Shown one piece after another: positions 1 to 6,906 of a stretch of DNA of 14,930 bases (position 1 is the stretch's first letter; each line of letters opens with the position of its first letter). The notes under the pieces are model-generated. The model made no database searches. It was not told the DNA's origin and saw only the letters and a program-made list of their open reading frames with translations. The translations under genes and the position numbers were made by a program. This stretch comes from JBKPIY01 sp046730475 (GTDB lineage: Bacteria > Actinomycetota > Thermoleophilia > Solirubrobacterales > 70-9): positions 1-14,930 of the forward strand of contig JBKPIY010000065.1 of NCBI GenBank assembly GCA_046730475.1, written 5' to 3'.

Positions 1-308
1 CCAAACTCCTCCACCCGATCGCGACGAGCGCTGCCGACGACCTCGACCTGGTGGCGCTGGTGAAGCCGCAGTTCGAGCTGGGGCCGAAGCGGGTGGGCCG
101 GGGAGGAGTGGTCAGGGACCCGGAGGCCCGGCGCGAGGCCCTCCGGGAGGTTGCCTCCGCCGCCCGCGGCGAGGGCCTGCGGGTGCGCGGCTTCGCCCCC
201 TCGGGGCTTCCGGGGCCGAAGGGAAACCGCGAGACCTTCATCTGGTGCGATCGCCGCGGTCGCGAGCCCCCCGACCTCGAGGCGGCCCTGGCCGAGGTGG
301 AGCCGTGA
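1..308 (+). CDS. tlyA: TlyA-family rRNA 2'-O-methyltransferase, C-terminal part
   Basis: This is the 3' end of a gene cut by the window edge; about 101 codons are visible, read from base 3. TlyA proteins carry an N-terminal S4 RNA-binding domain and a FtsJ-like SAM methyltransferase domain, and 2'-O-methylate rRNA (16S and 23S in mycobacteria). Only the end of the methyltransferase domain is present. It shows the family signature VALVKPQFELGPKRVGRGG followed by VVRDPEARRE, and the closing GPKGNRETF motif. The Lys in KPQFE and the Glu in NRE correspond to the last two members of the family's K-D-K-E catalytic set. The stop codon overlaps the nadK start (GTGA), so the two genes are translationally coupled. 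The tlyA-nadK pairing is conserved in actinobacteria and also in Bacillus. The S4 domain cannot be checked because it lies outside the window. Confidence 0.9.
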   Translation, partial: KLLHPIATSAADDLDLVALVKPQFELGPKRVGRGGVVRDPEARREALREVASAARGEGLRVRGFAPSGLPGPKGNRETFIWCDRRGREPPDLEAALAEVEP

Positions 309-1171
309 GCACCGCGGTCCTGATCACCCACGGTCATCCCGAGACCTTCGATCGGGCGGTGGCGGCGGCGGCCAAGGCGGCCGAGGCCGCCTCCTTCGAG
401 CTGGTGGCGACGCCGGACGAGATTGACAAGCACGGCGAGGGCGGGGCGGGTATCCACCGGGTGGAGCGGTTGCCCGAGCGTCCGGACCTGTGCCTGGTGC
501 TGGGGGGAGACGGGAGCCTCCTGTACGCGATGCGCCGCTACGCGAGGACCGACGTGCCGGTGTTCGGGATCAACTTCGGGACGGTCGGCTTTCTCACCGC
601 GGTTGAGCGCGAGAACCTCGGGGACGGTCTCCGGTGCGCGTTCGCCCGCGAGTTCGAGGTGCTCGCGATGCCCGGCCTCGAGATCGCGAGGGAGGTCGAG
701 TTCCCGATGGCCTTCAATGACGTCACCTTCGCCCGTCGCCCCCAGGGTCGGGTGGCGGAGCTGTCCTACATCGTCAGCGGCGAGGAGGTCGGGCACGTTC
801 GCTGCGACGGGCTGGTGGCCGCGACCCCCACCGGCTCCACCGGCTACAACCTGGCCAACGGCGGCCCGATCCTTGCCTGGGGGGTGGAGGGATTCGTGGT
901 CAGTTTCATCGCGCCCCACACCCTCACCGCGCGGGCCCTGGTGGTCGCCCCGGGCGATGTTCTCTGCGTCCGCAACGCTGCGGGGCGCGAGCCCGTCGAC
1001 ATCTCCCTCGACGGCGAGTACACCTGCGCGATCGATCCAGGCTCCGAGGTCGAGGTGCGATTCCGCGACGGGGTCGGGCGCCTCGCCCAAATCCCGGGCG
1101 CGACCTTCTACCACCGGATCCGCGAGAAGTTCGGGCGCCTCGCCTTGCCGGCGCCCACGGGCAGCGCCTAG
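305..1171 (+). CDS. nadK: NAD kinase
   Basis: ATP- or polyphosphate-dependent NAD kinase, the cytosolic enzyme that makes NADP from NAD. The 288-aa product has the family hallmarks in order: GGDGSLL at residues 67-73, INFGTVGFL at 89-97, the ND pair at 138-139 (FNDVTF), and the NAD-binding TPTGSTGYNLANGGP at 174-188. The length is typical of actinobacterial NadK. I chose GTG at 305 because it overlaps the tlyA stop (GTGA) and gives a normal N-terminus (STAVLITHG); the frame is open further upstream, but that part lies inside tlyA. In many bacteria recN follows directly. Here a MarR/MFS pair intervenes, and the next gene downstream is on the opposite strand, so the tlyA-nadK transcript probably ends near 1171-1191. 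Confidence 0.96.
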   Translation: MSTAVLITHGHPETFDRAVAAAAKAAEAASFELVATPDEIDKHGEGGAGIHRVERLPERPDLCLVLGGDGSLLYAMRRYARTDVPVFGINFGTVGFLTAVERENLGDGLRCAFAREFEVLAMPGLEIAREVEFPMAFNDVTFARRPQGRVAELSYIVSGEEVGHVRCDGLVAATPTGSTGYNLANGGPILAWGVEGFVVSFIAPHTLTARALVVAPGDVLCVRNAAGREPVDISLDGEYTCAIDPGSEVEVRFRDGVGRLAQIPGATFYHRIREKFGRLALPAPTGSA

Positions 1172-1190
1172 ATGGCTGACCGGCGCCGAG

Positions 1191-1715
1191 TCAGGGAAGC
1201 TTGTCCGCGAGCCTCGGCTCGGCCGGCGGTCGCCCGATGTCGATCGCGACCTTGGACAGGAGCGAGAGGAGCTGTTCGCGCTCGCCCTCGTCGAGACTGC
1301 TGAGCAGCCGTCGCTCGGCCTTCGCCATCACCTCCTCGGCCCGGCGATGGATCCGCCGGCCCTTCGGCGTGATCTGGAGGAGGTAGGCGCGGCGGTCGTC
1401 GGGGTTTCGCTCACGCCGCGCGAGCCCGCGCACCTCGAGCGAGTCGACCAGGGCGACCATCGTCGTTCGGTCGAGCCTGATCCACTCGGCGATCTCCTGC
1501 TGCGAGTGCGCCCCCTCGGTCGCGAGCACCGTCAGGAGGCCGAACTGCTTGACGTGAAGCTCGAGCGGAGCGAGCGCCGCCTGGCAGATTCCCTCGGCGC
1601 CTCCCTTCACCATGCTGAGGAGAAACCCGACGCGCTCGAGCAGGGCGGGGGGAAACGCGGGGCGATTCTGCGCGGCCTGCGTGTCGGGGGCGGGAATGGT
1701 CTCAGGGGACGGCAT
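1191..1715 (-). CDS. MarR-family transcriptional regulator
   Basis: A 174-aa winged-helix regulator. The fold is readable: a helical N-terminal dimerisation region (about residues 20-50), a winged HTH from about 55 to 115 with SQQEIAEWIRLDRTTMVALV covering the HTH helices, the DDRRAY wing motif at 106-111, then ITPKGRR and a C-terminal helix rich in Glu, Arg and Leu that completes the dimer interface. MarR proteins usually repress their own gene and a neighbouring efflux gene and release DNA on binding small phenolic or amphipathic ligands. The divergent neighbour here is an MFS drug exporter, and a perfect 8-bp inverted repeat lies between them, so control of that exporter is the likely job. 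The ATG at 1715 is chosen because a TAAGCT -10 box ends 7 nt before it. The frame remains open upstream, but that region is the promoter and the opposing MFS gene. The ligand is unknown. Confidence 0.9.
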   Translation of the reverse strand: MPSPETIPAPDTQAAQNRPAFPPALLERVGFLLSMVKGGAEGICQAALAPLELHVKQFGLLTVLATEGAHSQQEIAEWIRLDRTTMVALVDSLEVRGLARRERNPDDRRAYLLQITPKGRRIHRRAEEVMAKAERRLLSSLDEGEREQLLSLLSKVAIDIGRPPAEPRLADKLP

Positions 1716-1722
1716 CGGCCCA

Positions 1723-1728
1723 AGCTTA
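1723..1728 (-). promoter_or_regulatory. -10 box TAAGCT of the marR-like gene
   Basis: On the minus strand TAAGCT (fits TANNNT) is followed by 7 nt and then the ATG at 1715, so transcription should start at or next to the A of the start codon. A TTGCGC sequence 19 bp upstream is a weak -35 candidate and overlaps the inverted repeat. The identification rests on spacing and on similarity to other starts in this window. Confidence 0.5.
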
Positions 1729-1733
1729 TCCCG

Positions 1734-1739
1734 TATACT
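1734..1739 (+). promoter_or_regulatory. -10 box TATACT of the MFS exporter gene
   Basis: TATACT is close to the TATAAT consensus and lies two bases upstream of the inverted repeat at 1741-1761, so the predicted start of transcription (about 1746) falls inside that repeat. No clear -35 is visible at 16-18 bp upstream. The leader would be about 40 nt and contains a good ribosome binding site. Confidence 0.55.
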
Positions 1740-1740
1740 G

Positions 1741-1761
1741 ATCGTCAGCGCAACTGACGAT
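1741..1761. promoter_or_regulatory. Probable MarR operator (inverted repeat)
   Basis: ATCGTCAG (1741-1748) and CTGACGAT (1754-1761) are perfect reverse complements separated by CGCAA. The size and symmetry suit a MarR dimer. It sits over the predicted transcription start of the MFS gene and over the -35 region of the regulator gene, so one bound dimer could repress both. Confidence 0.65.
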
Positions 1762-1774
1762 TCGCGAAGTGGAC

Positions 1775-1782
1775 GGAAGGAG
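1775..1782 (+). promoter_or_regulatory. Ribosome binding site of the MFS gene
   Basis: GGAAGGAG ends 5 nt before the GTG at 1788. It is one of the clearest Shine-Dalgarno sequences in the window and fixes the start of the transporter gene. Confidence 0.8.
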
Positions 1783-1787
1783 ACCCG

Positions 1788-3305
1788 GTGGAGCGTAAGT
1801 GGTGGACCCTGCTGGCGACCTGCGTGGCGACGTTCATGTTGCTGCTCGACATCACGATCGTCAACGTCGCCCTCCCCTCGATTCAGAAGGACCTGAACGC
1901 GAGCTTCAGCGACCTCCAGTGGGTGGTCGACGCCTACTCCCTGATGCTCGCCGCGGTGCTCCTCACCGCCGGGTCGCTCGGGGACCGGATCGGCCGCCGC
2001 CGGGTCTTCGCCGCCGGGTTCGCGATCTTCAGCGGCGCCTCGCTGCTGTGCGGGCTGTCGGGCAGCCCGACCGTCCTCAACCTCGCCCGCGGCCTCCAGG
2101 GCGTCGGGGGCTCGGCGATGTTCGCCACCACCCTCGCTCTGATCGCCCAGGAGTTCCGGGGGCGCGAGCGCGCCACCGCCTTCGGGATCTGGGGGGCGAC
2201 GATCGGGGGGGCGGTGGCGATCGGCCCGCTGGTTGGCGGCGCGGTGACCGACGCCTTCGGCTGGCAGTGGATCTTCTTCATCAACGTCCCGATCGGGGCG
2301 TTGGCGATCCTCCTCACCCTGACCAAGCTCGCTGAGTCGCGCGCCGCCGACGCTGAGCCGATCGACTGGCCCGGCGTCGCCACCTTCTCGACAGCGCTGT
2401 TCCTGCTCGTGTACGGGCTCGTCCGCGGCAACCCGGACGGCTGGTCGAGCACGAAGATCACCGGGTCGCTGATCGCGGCCGCGGTGCTCCTGCTCGTCTT
2501 CCTCGCGATCGAGTGGCGCTCCAGCCACCCGATGCTGGAGCTCGGCCTCTTCCGCAAGCCCGCCTTTGCCGGGGTCTCACTGGTTGCCTTCTGCCTGTCG
2601 GCCTCGATGTTCTCGATGTTCCTCTACATCACGATCTACATCCAGGACGTGCTCGGGTTCACGCCGCTCGAGGCCGGGGTGCGCTTCCTGCCGATCACCG
2701 TGATGTCGTTCGTGGTGGCGCCCATCGCCGGTCAGGGTCTCAATCGAATCCCGGCCCGCGCCTTCTTCGGCGTCGGGCTCACCCTGGTGGGCGTCGGCTT
2801 GCTCCTGATGCGCGGCCTCACCCCCGCCTCGGAGTGGACCGCGCTCCTCGCCGGCTTCATCGTTGCCGGCGCCGGGATCGGGATGGTCAACCCGGCGATC
2901 GCCTCGACGGCGGTTGGGGTGGTCTCCACCGCCAAGGCGGGGATGGGCTCGGGGATCAACAACACCTGCCGTCAGGTCGGGATTGCGACCGGGGTGGCCG
3001 CGCTCGGGGCGATCTTCCAGAGCCAGATCGCTTCAAAGCTGCCGCCTCAGGCGCCCGACGGCGCCGCCCAGGGGATCGCCTCCGCCGGCCCGCACGCGGC
3101 CGCGTCGGGTGGCCCGGGGGCCGTGCAGACGGCGACCGGCGCCTTCGTCGGCTCCCTCAACGACATCTTCCTGATCGCGGCGATCGTCGCCTTCATCGGG
3201 GCAGCCCTGGGATTGGCGCTGGTGCGCCAGCGCGACATGGTCCCTCAGGGCGCGCCCGAGGAGGAGGGCGCGCCCCGGCCAGAAGCCGAGCCGATCGCCG
3301 CCTGA
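1788..3305 (+). CDS. MFS drug exporter, DHA2 (14-TM) family
   Basis: An integral membrane proton-coupled antiporter of 505 aa, the usual size for the 14-helix DHA2 group (EmrB/QacA-like). Motif D1 is seen as LLDITIVNVALP around residues 19-30. Motif A is GSLGDRIGRRR at 62-72, in the first cytoplasmic loop. The antiporter-specific motif C lies within GATIGGAVAIGPLVGG at 136-151, followed by GWQWIFFINVPIG. Repeated hydrophobic segments continue to about residue 480, and the C-terminus is a short charged cytoplasmic tail. The start is GTG 1788 with a strong GGAAGGAG upstream. It is transcribed divergently from the MarR-type gene and probably repressed by it. Substrate cannot be deduced; drugs, dyes or antibiotics are typical of the family. 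The pair interrupts the nadK-recN order usual in actinobacteria, which suggests an accessory cassette, although base composition looks like the neighbours. Confidence 0.93.
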   Translation: MERKWWTLLATCVATFMLLLDITIVNVALPSIQKDLNASFSDLQWVVDAYSLMLAAVLLTAGSLGDRIGRRRVFAAGFAIFSGASLLCGLSGSPTVLNLARGLQGVGGSAMFATTLALIAQEFRGRERATAFGIWGATIGGAVAIGPLVGGAVTDAFGWQWIFFINVPIGALAILLTLTKLAESRAADAEPIDWPGVATFSTALFLLVYGLVRGNPDGWSSTKITGSLIAAAVLLLVFLAIEWRSSHPMLELGLFRKPAFAGVSLVAFCLSASMFSMFLYITIYIQDVLGFTPLEAGVRFLPITVMSFVVAPIAGQGLNRIPARAFFGVGLTLVGVGLLLMRGLTPASEWTALLAGFIVAGAGIGMVNPAIASTAVGVVSTAKAGMGSGINNTCRQVGIATGVAALGAIFQSQIASKLPPQAPDGAAQGIASAGPHAAASGGPGAVQTATGAFVGSLNDIFLIAAIVAFIGAALGLALVRQRDMVPQGAPEEEGAPRPEAEPIAA

Positions 3306-3350
3306 ACCGGACCCGCGGGCCGGCGGGGCGAATCCGTCGGCGCCGCGCGT

Positions 3351-3356
3351 TAGAAC
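3351..3356 (+). promoter_or_regulatory. Possible -10 box TAGAAC of recN
   Basis: TAGAAC ends 8 nt before the recN ATG, close to the layout at other genes here, but the last base departs from TANNNT. The next six bases are all G (3357-3362) and could equally act as a Shine-Dalgarno sequence if transcription reads in from the MFS gene. Confidence 0.3.
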
Positions 3357-3364
3357 GGGGGGCG

Positions 3365-5047
3365 ATGCTGCTCGAGCTTCGGATCGAGAACCTGCTGCTG
3401 ATCGAGCGAGCGGAGCTGCGCCTCGGCCCCGGACTGAACGCGATCACCGGGGAGACCGGCGCCGGGAAGACCATCCTCGCCCACTCCCTCGACTTGTTGA
3501 TGGGCGGCAAGGCTCGGCCGCAGATCGTCAGGCCGGGCGCCTCGGAGGCCTACGTGGAAGGCGTTTTCGCACTGTCGGGGGGGATCCTCGATGACCCCGA
3601 GCTGGCTGAGATCAGCGCCCGGCTGCCCCACGATGCGACCGAGCTGGTGCTCGGCCGGCGGGTGGCGGCGTCGGGGAGGACCAGCGCCTTCGTCGCCGGA
3701 CGGGCTGCCTCGGCGCCCGACCTGCAGGCACTCGGCTCCCGCCTGCTCGCCTTCTACGGCCAGCACGAGCACCGCAAGCTGACCCTGTCGAGGGCCCAGC
3801 TCGAGACCCTCGACGGGTTTGCCGGCGAGGAGCATCTGGAGCGCCGCCGCGCCTACGGCGCCGCCCACGCGGCGGTGGTTCGGCTCGAGCGCGAGCTTTG
3901 GGAGATTCGCGAGAGGGAGGGGGCCCGCGAGCGCGACCTCGACATTCTCCGCTACGAGCTCGATGAGATCGAGGCGGCGAAGCCCGACTCCGCCGAGGAG
4001 GCCGAGCTCCGACCCGAGCGCGAGCGGCTGCGTCATGCCGAGGCGCTCCGGGGCGCCGCCGCCCAGGCGCTGGCGGCGGTCGCGGGGGCGGGGGAGGACG
4101 GATGCGGCGCCGCCGAGGCGATCGGGATCGCCGAGGCCGTCCTGGCCACCCAGGGCGGGGTGGACGCCGAGCTCGACGGGCTCGAGGAGGTGGCGCGGGG
4201 CCTCACCCTGGAGCTTCAGGAGCTGGCCGCGGAGCTCCGCCGGTACGCCGAGGGAATCGAGGCCGAGCCCGGGCGGCTGGAGCAGGTGGAGGAGCGGCTC
4301 GCGGTGCTCGACCGGCTGAAGCGAAAGCACGGCGGCTCGATCGAGTCCGTGCTCGCCTATGCGGAGCGCTGCCGAGAGGAGATCGAGGCGATCGGCGGCG
4401 CCGACGAGCGCTCCGCGGAGCTCGCGCGCGAGCTCGCCGAGGGAGCGCGGGAGCGCGCCGACCTCGGCGCCAAATTGAGCGAGACCCGCACGCGGGCGGC
4501 CGGGCGCCTCGAGGAGCGGGTGGCCGAGGAGCTGGAGCAGCTGGCGATGAGCGGCGCCGCCCTCGAGGTGGCTCTCGAGCCCCACCCGGAGGGGTTCGGC
4601 CCCCTCGGCAGGGAGCGGGTCACCTTCCGGGTCGCGACCAACCCGGGGATGCCGGTGTCACCGCTTCGCGACGCCGCCTCCGGCGGCGAGCTCTCGCGGG
4701 TGATGCTCGCCCTCGCCCGGCAGGGCTGCAGAGGGGGCGCTGCGACCTACGTGTTCGACGAGATCGACGCCGGGGTCGGCGGCAACACCGCCCGGGCCGT
4801 AGGCGAGCGGCTGAGGGAGCTCGGCACCGAGCGGCAGGTGCTCTGCATCACCCACCTGCCCCAGGTCGCCTCGCTCGCGGGCGACCATTTCCGGATCGAG
4901 AAACGGGTGGACGGCGGCCGGGCGATCGCCACCGTGGCGCGGGTCGACGGCGAGGGCCTCGTCGCCGAGATCGTCCGCATGCTCGGAGGCTCGAACGGCG
5001 ACGAGGCCGCCGACCGCCACGCCCGCCGGCTGCTCGAGGCCGCGTAG
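3365..5047 (+). CDS. recN: DNA repair protein RecN
   Basis: SMC-like ATPase (560 aa, normal length) that acts early in double-strand break repair. The Walker A motif GETGAGKT is at residues 29-36. Long Glu/Arg/Ala-rich coiled-coil arms occupy roughly 150-400, broken by a non-coil centre. The ABC signature SGGELSRVML starts at 439, Walker B and the D-loop YVFDEIDAGVGG lie at 462-473, and the switch His of ITHLPQVAS is H497. The start is ATG 3365; the frame is open far upstream, but that region is the MFS gene in another frame and the N-terminal LLELRIENLLLIE is the family's usual beginning. It follows the MFS gene by 59 bp. In several actinobacteria recN lies directly behind nadK, which matches its place here once the MarR/MFS pair is set aside. 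Confidence 0.96.
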   Translation: MLLELRIENLLLIERAELRLGPGLNAITGETGAGKTILAHSLDLLMGGKARPQIVRPGASEAYVEGVFALSGGILDDPELAEISARLPHDATELVLGRRVAASGRTSAFVAGRAASAPDLQALGSRLLAFYGQHEHRKLTLSRAQLETLDGFAGEEHLERRRAYGAAHAAVVRLERELWEIREREGARERDLDILRYELDEIEAAKPDSAEEAELRPERERLRHAEALRGAAAQALAAVAGAGEDGCGAAEAIGIAEAVLATQGGVDAELDGLEEVARGLTLELQELAAELRRYAEGIEAEPGRLEQVEERLAVLDRLKRKHGGSIESVLAYAERCREEIEAIGGADERSAELARELAEGARERADLGAKLSETRTRAAGRLEERVAEELEQLAMSGAALEVALEPHPEGFGPLGRERVTFRVATNPGMPVSPLRDAASGGELSRVMLALARQGCRGGAATYVFDEIDAGVGGNTARAVGERLRELGTERQVLCITHLPQVASLAGDHFRIEKRVDGGRAIATVARVDGEGLVAEIVRMLGGSNGDEAADRHARRLLEAA

Positions 5048-5069
5048 CGGCTCCCCGCCGCCCCGCCGC

Positions 5070-5084
5070 GCCCCTCTCGGGGGC
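5070..5084 (+). terminator. GC-rich hairpin after recN, possible terminator
   Basis: GCCCC (5070-5074) and GGGGC (5080-5084) form a 5-bp stem with a 5-nt loop 22 nt after the recN stop. There is no T-run behind it, so it is not a classical intrinsic terminator; it could pause polymerase or be a by-product of high GC. Confidence 0.25.
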
Positions 5085-5104
5085 CCGCTCCGGCACGGGG
5101 GTTC

Positions 5105-5117
5105 CGCTCCGGGAGCG
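5105..5117. promoter_or_regulatory. Inverted repeat next to the pyrG promoter
   Basis: CGCTCC (5105-5110) and GGAGCG (5112-5117) pair around a single G, two bases upstream of the TAGACT box at 5120. The 9-mer CCGCTCCGG occurs at 5085-5093 and again at 5104-5112, 19 bp apart start to start. Position between -35 and -10 would suit a repressor site, but GC-rich DNA produces such repeats by chance. Confidence 0.3.
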
Positions 5118-5119
5118 TC

Positions 5120-5125
5120 TAGACT
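5120..5125 (+). promoter_or_regulatory. -10 box TAGACT of pyrG
   Basis: TAGACT fits TANNNT and ends 15 nt before the pyrG ATG, giving a leader of only about 8 nt. No Shine-Dalgarno sequence is visible between box and start codon. Confidence 0.45.
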
Positions 5126-5140
5126 CGCTCGACGTAGTAG

Positions 5141-6841
5141 ATGAGCCAGCTCAAGCCAGGTGACACGCGCTTCCTCTTCGTAACCGGGGGCGTGGTGTCC
5201 TCCCTGGGGAAGGGGATCGCCTCCGCCTCGATCGGTCGCCTTCTCGTCAGCCGCGGCTTCCGGGTCCAGCTCCAGAAGTTCGACCCCTACATCAACGTCG
5301 ATCCCGGGACGATGAGCCCGTTCCAGCACGGCGAGGTATTCGTCACCGAGGACGGCGCCGAGACCGACCTCGACCTGGGCCACTACGAGCGGTTCACCGA
5401 CGAGAACACCACGCGCGCCTCGAACGTGACCGCGGGCGCGGTCTACAACTCGGTGATCCGGCGCGAGCGCCGCGGCGACTACCTCGGTGCCACCGTGCAG
5501 GTGATCCCGCACATCACCGACGAGATCAAGAACCGGATCCTGATCGTCGCCGAGTCCCAGGCGGTCGACTTCGTGATCACCGAGATCGGCGGGACCGTCG
5601 GCGACATCGAGTCACTCCCCTTCCTCGAGGCGATTCGCCAGCTCTACACGGACGTCGGGCCGAAGCGCTGCATGTTCATCCACCTCACCCTGGTCCCCTA
5701 CGTCGGCCACGCCGGGGAGATGAAGACCAAACCGACCCAACACTCGGTCAACGAGCTGCGGCGAATCGGGATCCAGCCCCACGCGCTGCTGTGCCGATCC
5801 GAGCAGGGGCTCGACCGCGAAATCCGGCGAAAGATCGCCCTGTTCGCGAGCCTCCCCGAGGAGGCGGTGATCTCCGCCCGCGACGTCGACAACGTCTACA
5901 AGGTTCCGCTGGTCCTCCGGGCCGAGGGGATGGACGACCTGATCCTCGACCATTTCGGGACCGAGGCGCCGCCGCCCGACCTCACGGACTGGGAGGACCT
6001 GGTGAAGCGGGCCGGCGACGCCAAGGGCAAGAAGGTCAAGATCGCCCTGGTCGGGAAGTACGTCGAGCTCGCCGACGCCTACAAGTCGGTGGTCGAGGCG
6101 CTCACCCACGGCGGCTGGCACCACGGCGTCGACGTCGAGACGGTCCTCGTCTCATCCGAGGAGATCGAGGAGGCCCTGCTCGAGGAGGCCGACGGGATCC
6201 TGATCCCTGGGGGGTTCGGCGAGCGCGGGATCGAGGGCAAGATCGAGGCGGCGCGGATTGCCCGCGAGAGGGGCATTCCCTACCTCGGGATCTGCCTCGG
6301 AATGCAGATCGCCGTGGTCGAGTTTGCCCGCCACGTCGCGGGGATGGAGGGCGCCAACTCGGCCGAGTTCGATCCCGAGACCCCGTTCCCGGTCGTCGAT
6401 TTGCTCCCCGAGCAGAAGGAGGTCTCCGACCTCGGCGGCACCATGCGCCTCGGGGCGGACCCGGTGAAGCTCCACGACGGCACCCGCGCCCGCGAGATCT
6501 TCGGCGAGGCGGTGATCTACAAGCGCCACCGCCATCGCTATGAGGTCAACAACATGCTCCGCCGCCGGCTCGAGGACGAGGGCCTTGTCGCCGGCGGCAC
6601 CTCGCCGGACGAGCGGCTGGTCGAGGTGATCGAGCTCCCCCACCACCCCTTCTACGTCGCCTCCCAGTTCCACCCCGAGTTCAACTCCCGCCCCACCCGA
6701 CCCGAGCCGCTCTTCCGGGAGTTCGTCGGCGCCGCCGCGCGCCGGGCGGCGGGGCGCGGGATCACGGAGCTCGCGGAGGGCGAGGCGCCCGAGACCGCAC
6801 CCGCCCCCGCGGGCGGGGTGGAGGCCCGGCGCTCGGACTGA
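5141..6841 (+). CDS. pyrG: CTP synthase
   Basis: Glutamine-dependent amination of UTP to CTP, the last step of de novo pyrimidine nucleotide synthesis, in the cytosol. The 566-aa product has both domains. The N-terminal synthetase begins TRFLFVTGGVVSSLGKG (P-loop around residues 14-25), continues with KFDPYINVDPGTMSP, EDGAETDLDLGHYERF and EIGGTVGDIES, and holds the UTP-site region KTKPTQHSV. The C-terminal class I glutamine amidotransferase has GGFGERG, the nucleophile C385 in GICLGMQ, and the His-Glu pair H511 and E513 in SQFHPEFNSRP. A 30-residue Ala/Glu/Pro-rich tail follows the catalytic core. ATG 5141 is the only sensible start. pyrG next to recN on one side and a Nudix hydrolase and xerD on the other is the actinobacterial arrangement. 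Confidence 0.97.
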   Translation: MSQLKPGDTRFLFVTGGVVSSLGKGIASASIGRLLVSRGFRVQLQKFDPYINVDPGTMSPFQHGEVFVTEDGAETDLDLGHYERFTDENTTRASNVTAGAVYNSVIRRERRGDYLGATVQVIPHITDEIKNRILIVAESQAVDFVITEIGGTVGDIESLPFLEAIRQLYTDVGPKRCMFIHLTLVPYVGHAGEMKTKPTQHSVNELRRIGIQPHALLCRSEQGLDREIRRKIALFASLPEEAVISARDVDNVYKVPLVLRAEGMDDLILDHFGTEAPPPDLTDWEDLVKRAGDAKGKKVKIALVGKYVELADAYKSVVEALTHGGWHHGVDVETVLVSSEEIEEALLEEADGILIPGGFGERGIEGKIEAARIARERGIPYLGICLGMQIAVVEFARHVAGMEGANSAEFDPETPFPVVDLLPEQKEVSDLGGTMRLGADPVKLHDGTRAREIFGEAVIYKRHRHRYEVNNMLRRRLEDEGLVAGGTSPDERLVEVIELPHHPFYVASQFHPEFNSRPTRPEPLFREFVGAAARRAAGRGITELAEGEAPETAPAPAGGVEARRSD

Positions 6842-6863
6842 GCTCGCTTGGCTGGAGGCGAGC
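6842..6863 (+). terminator. Weak hairpin after pyrG
   Basis: GCTCGC (6842-6847) pairs with GCGAGC (6858-6863) across a 10-nt loop directly behind the pyrG stop codon. No T-run follows. It may help end the pyrG transcript, because the next gene has its own -10 box 31 nt downstream. Confidence 0.25.
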
Positions 6864-6893
6864 CCGGCCCTCGCAGACCCGCGCTCGAGGGCA

Positions 6894-6899
6894 TAGCCT
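6894..6899 (+). promoter_or_regulatory. -10 box TAGCCT of the M20 peptidase gene
   Basis: TAGCCT fits TANNNT and is followed by 7 nt and then the GTG at 6907. This predicts a transcript that begins at the start codon, with no room for a Shine-Dalgarno sequence. The layout is the same as at mutM and the MarR-type gene. Confidence 0.5.
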
Positions 6900-6906
6900 T
6901 GCGCGC

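Noticed and set aside
423..1757. 444-codon plus-strand frame over nadK and the MarR gene
   Set aside because: It is out of frame with NadK and antisense to MarR; the translation is low-complexity Arg/Ser/Pro.
3350..4585. 411-codon minus-strand frame opposite recN
   Set aside because: It is the reverse shadow of a well-supported RecN frame and has no recognisable domain.
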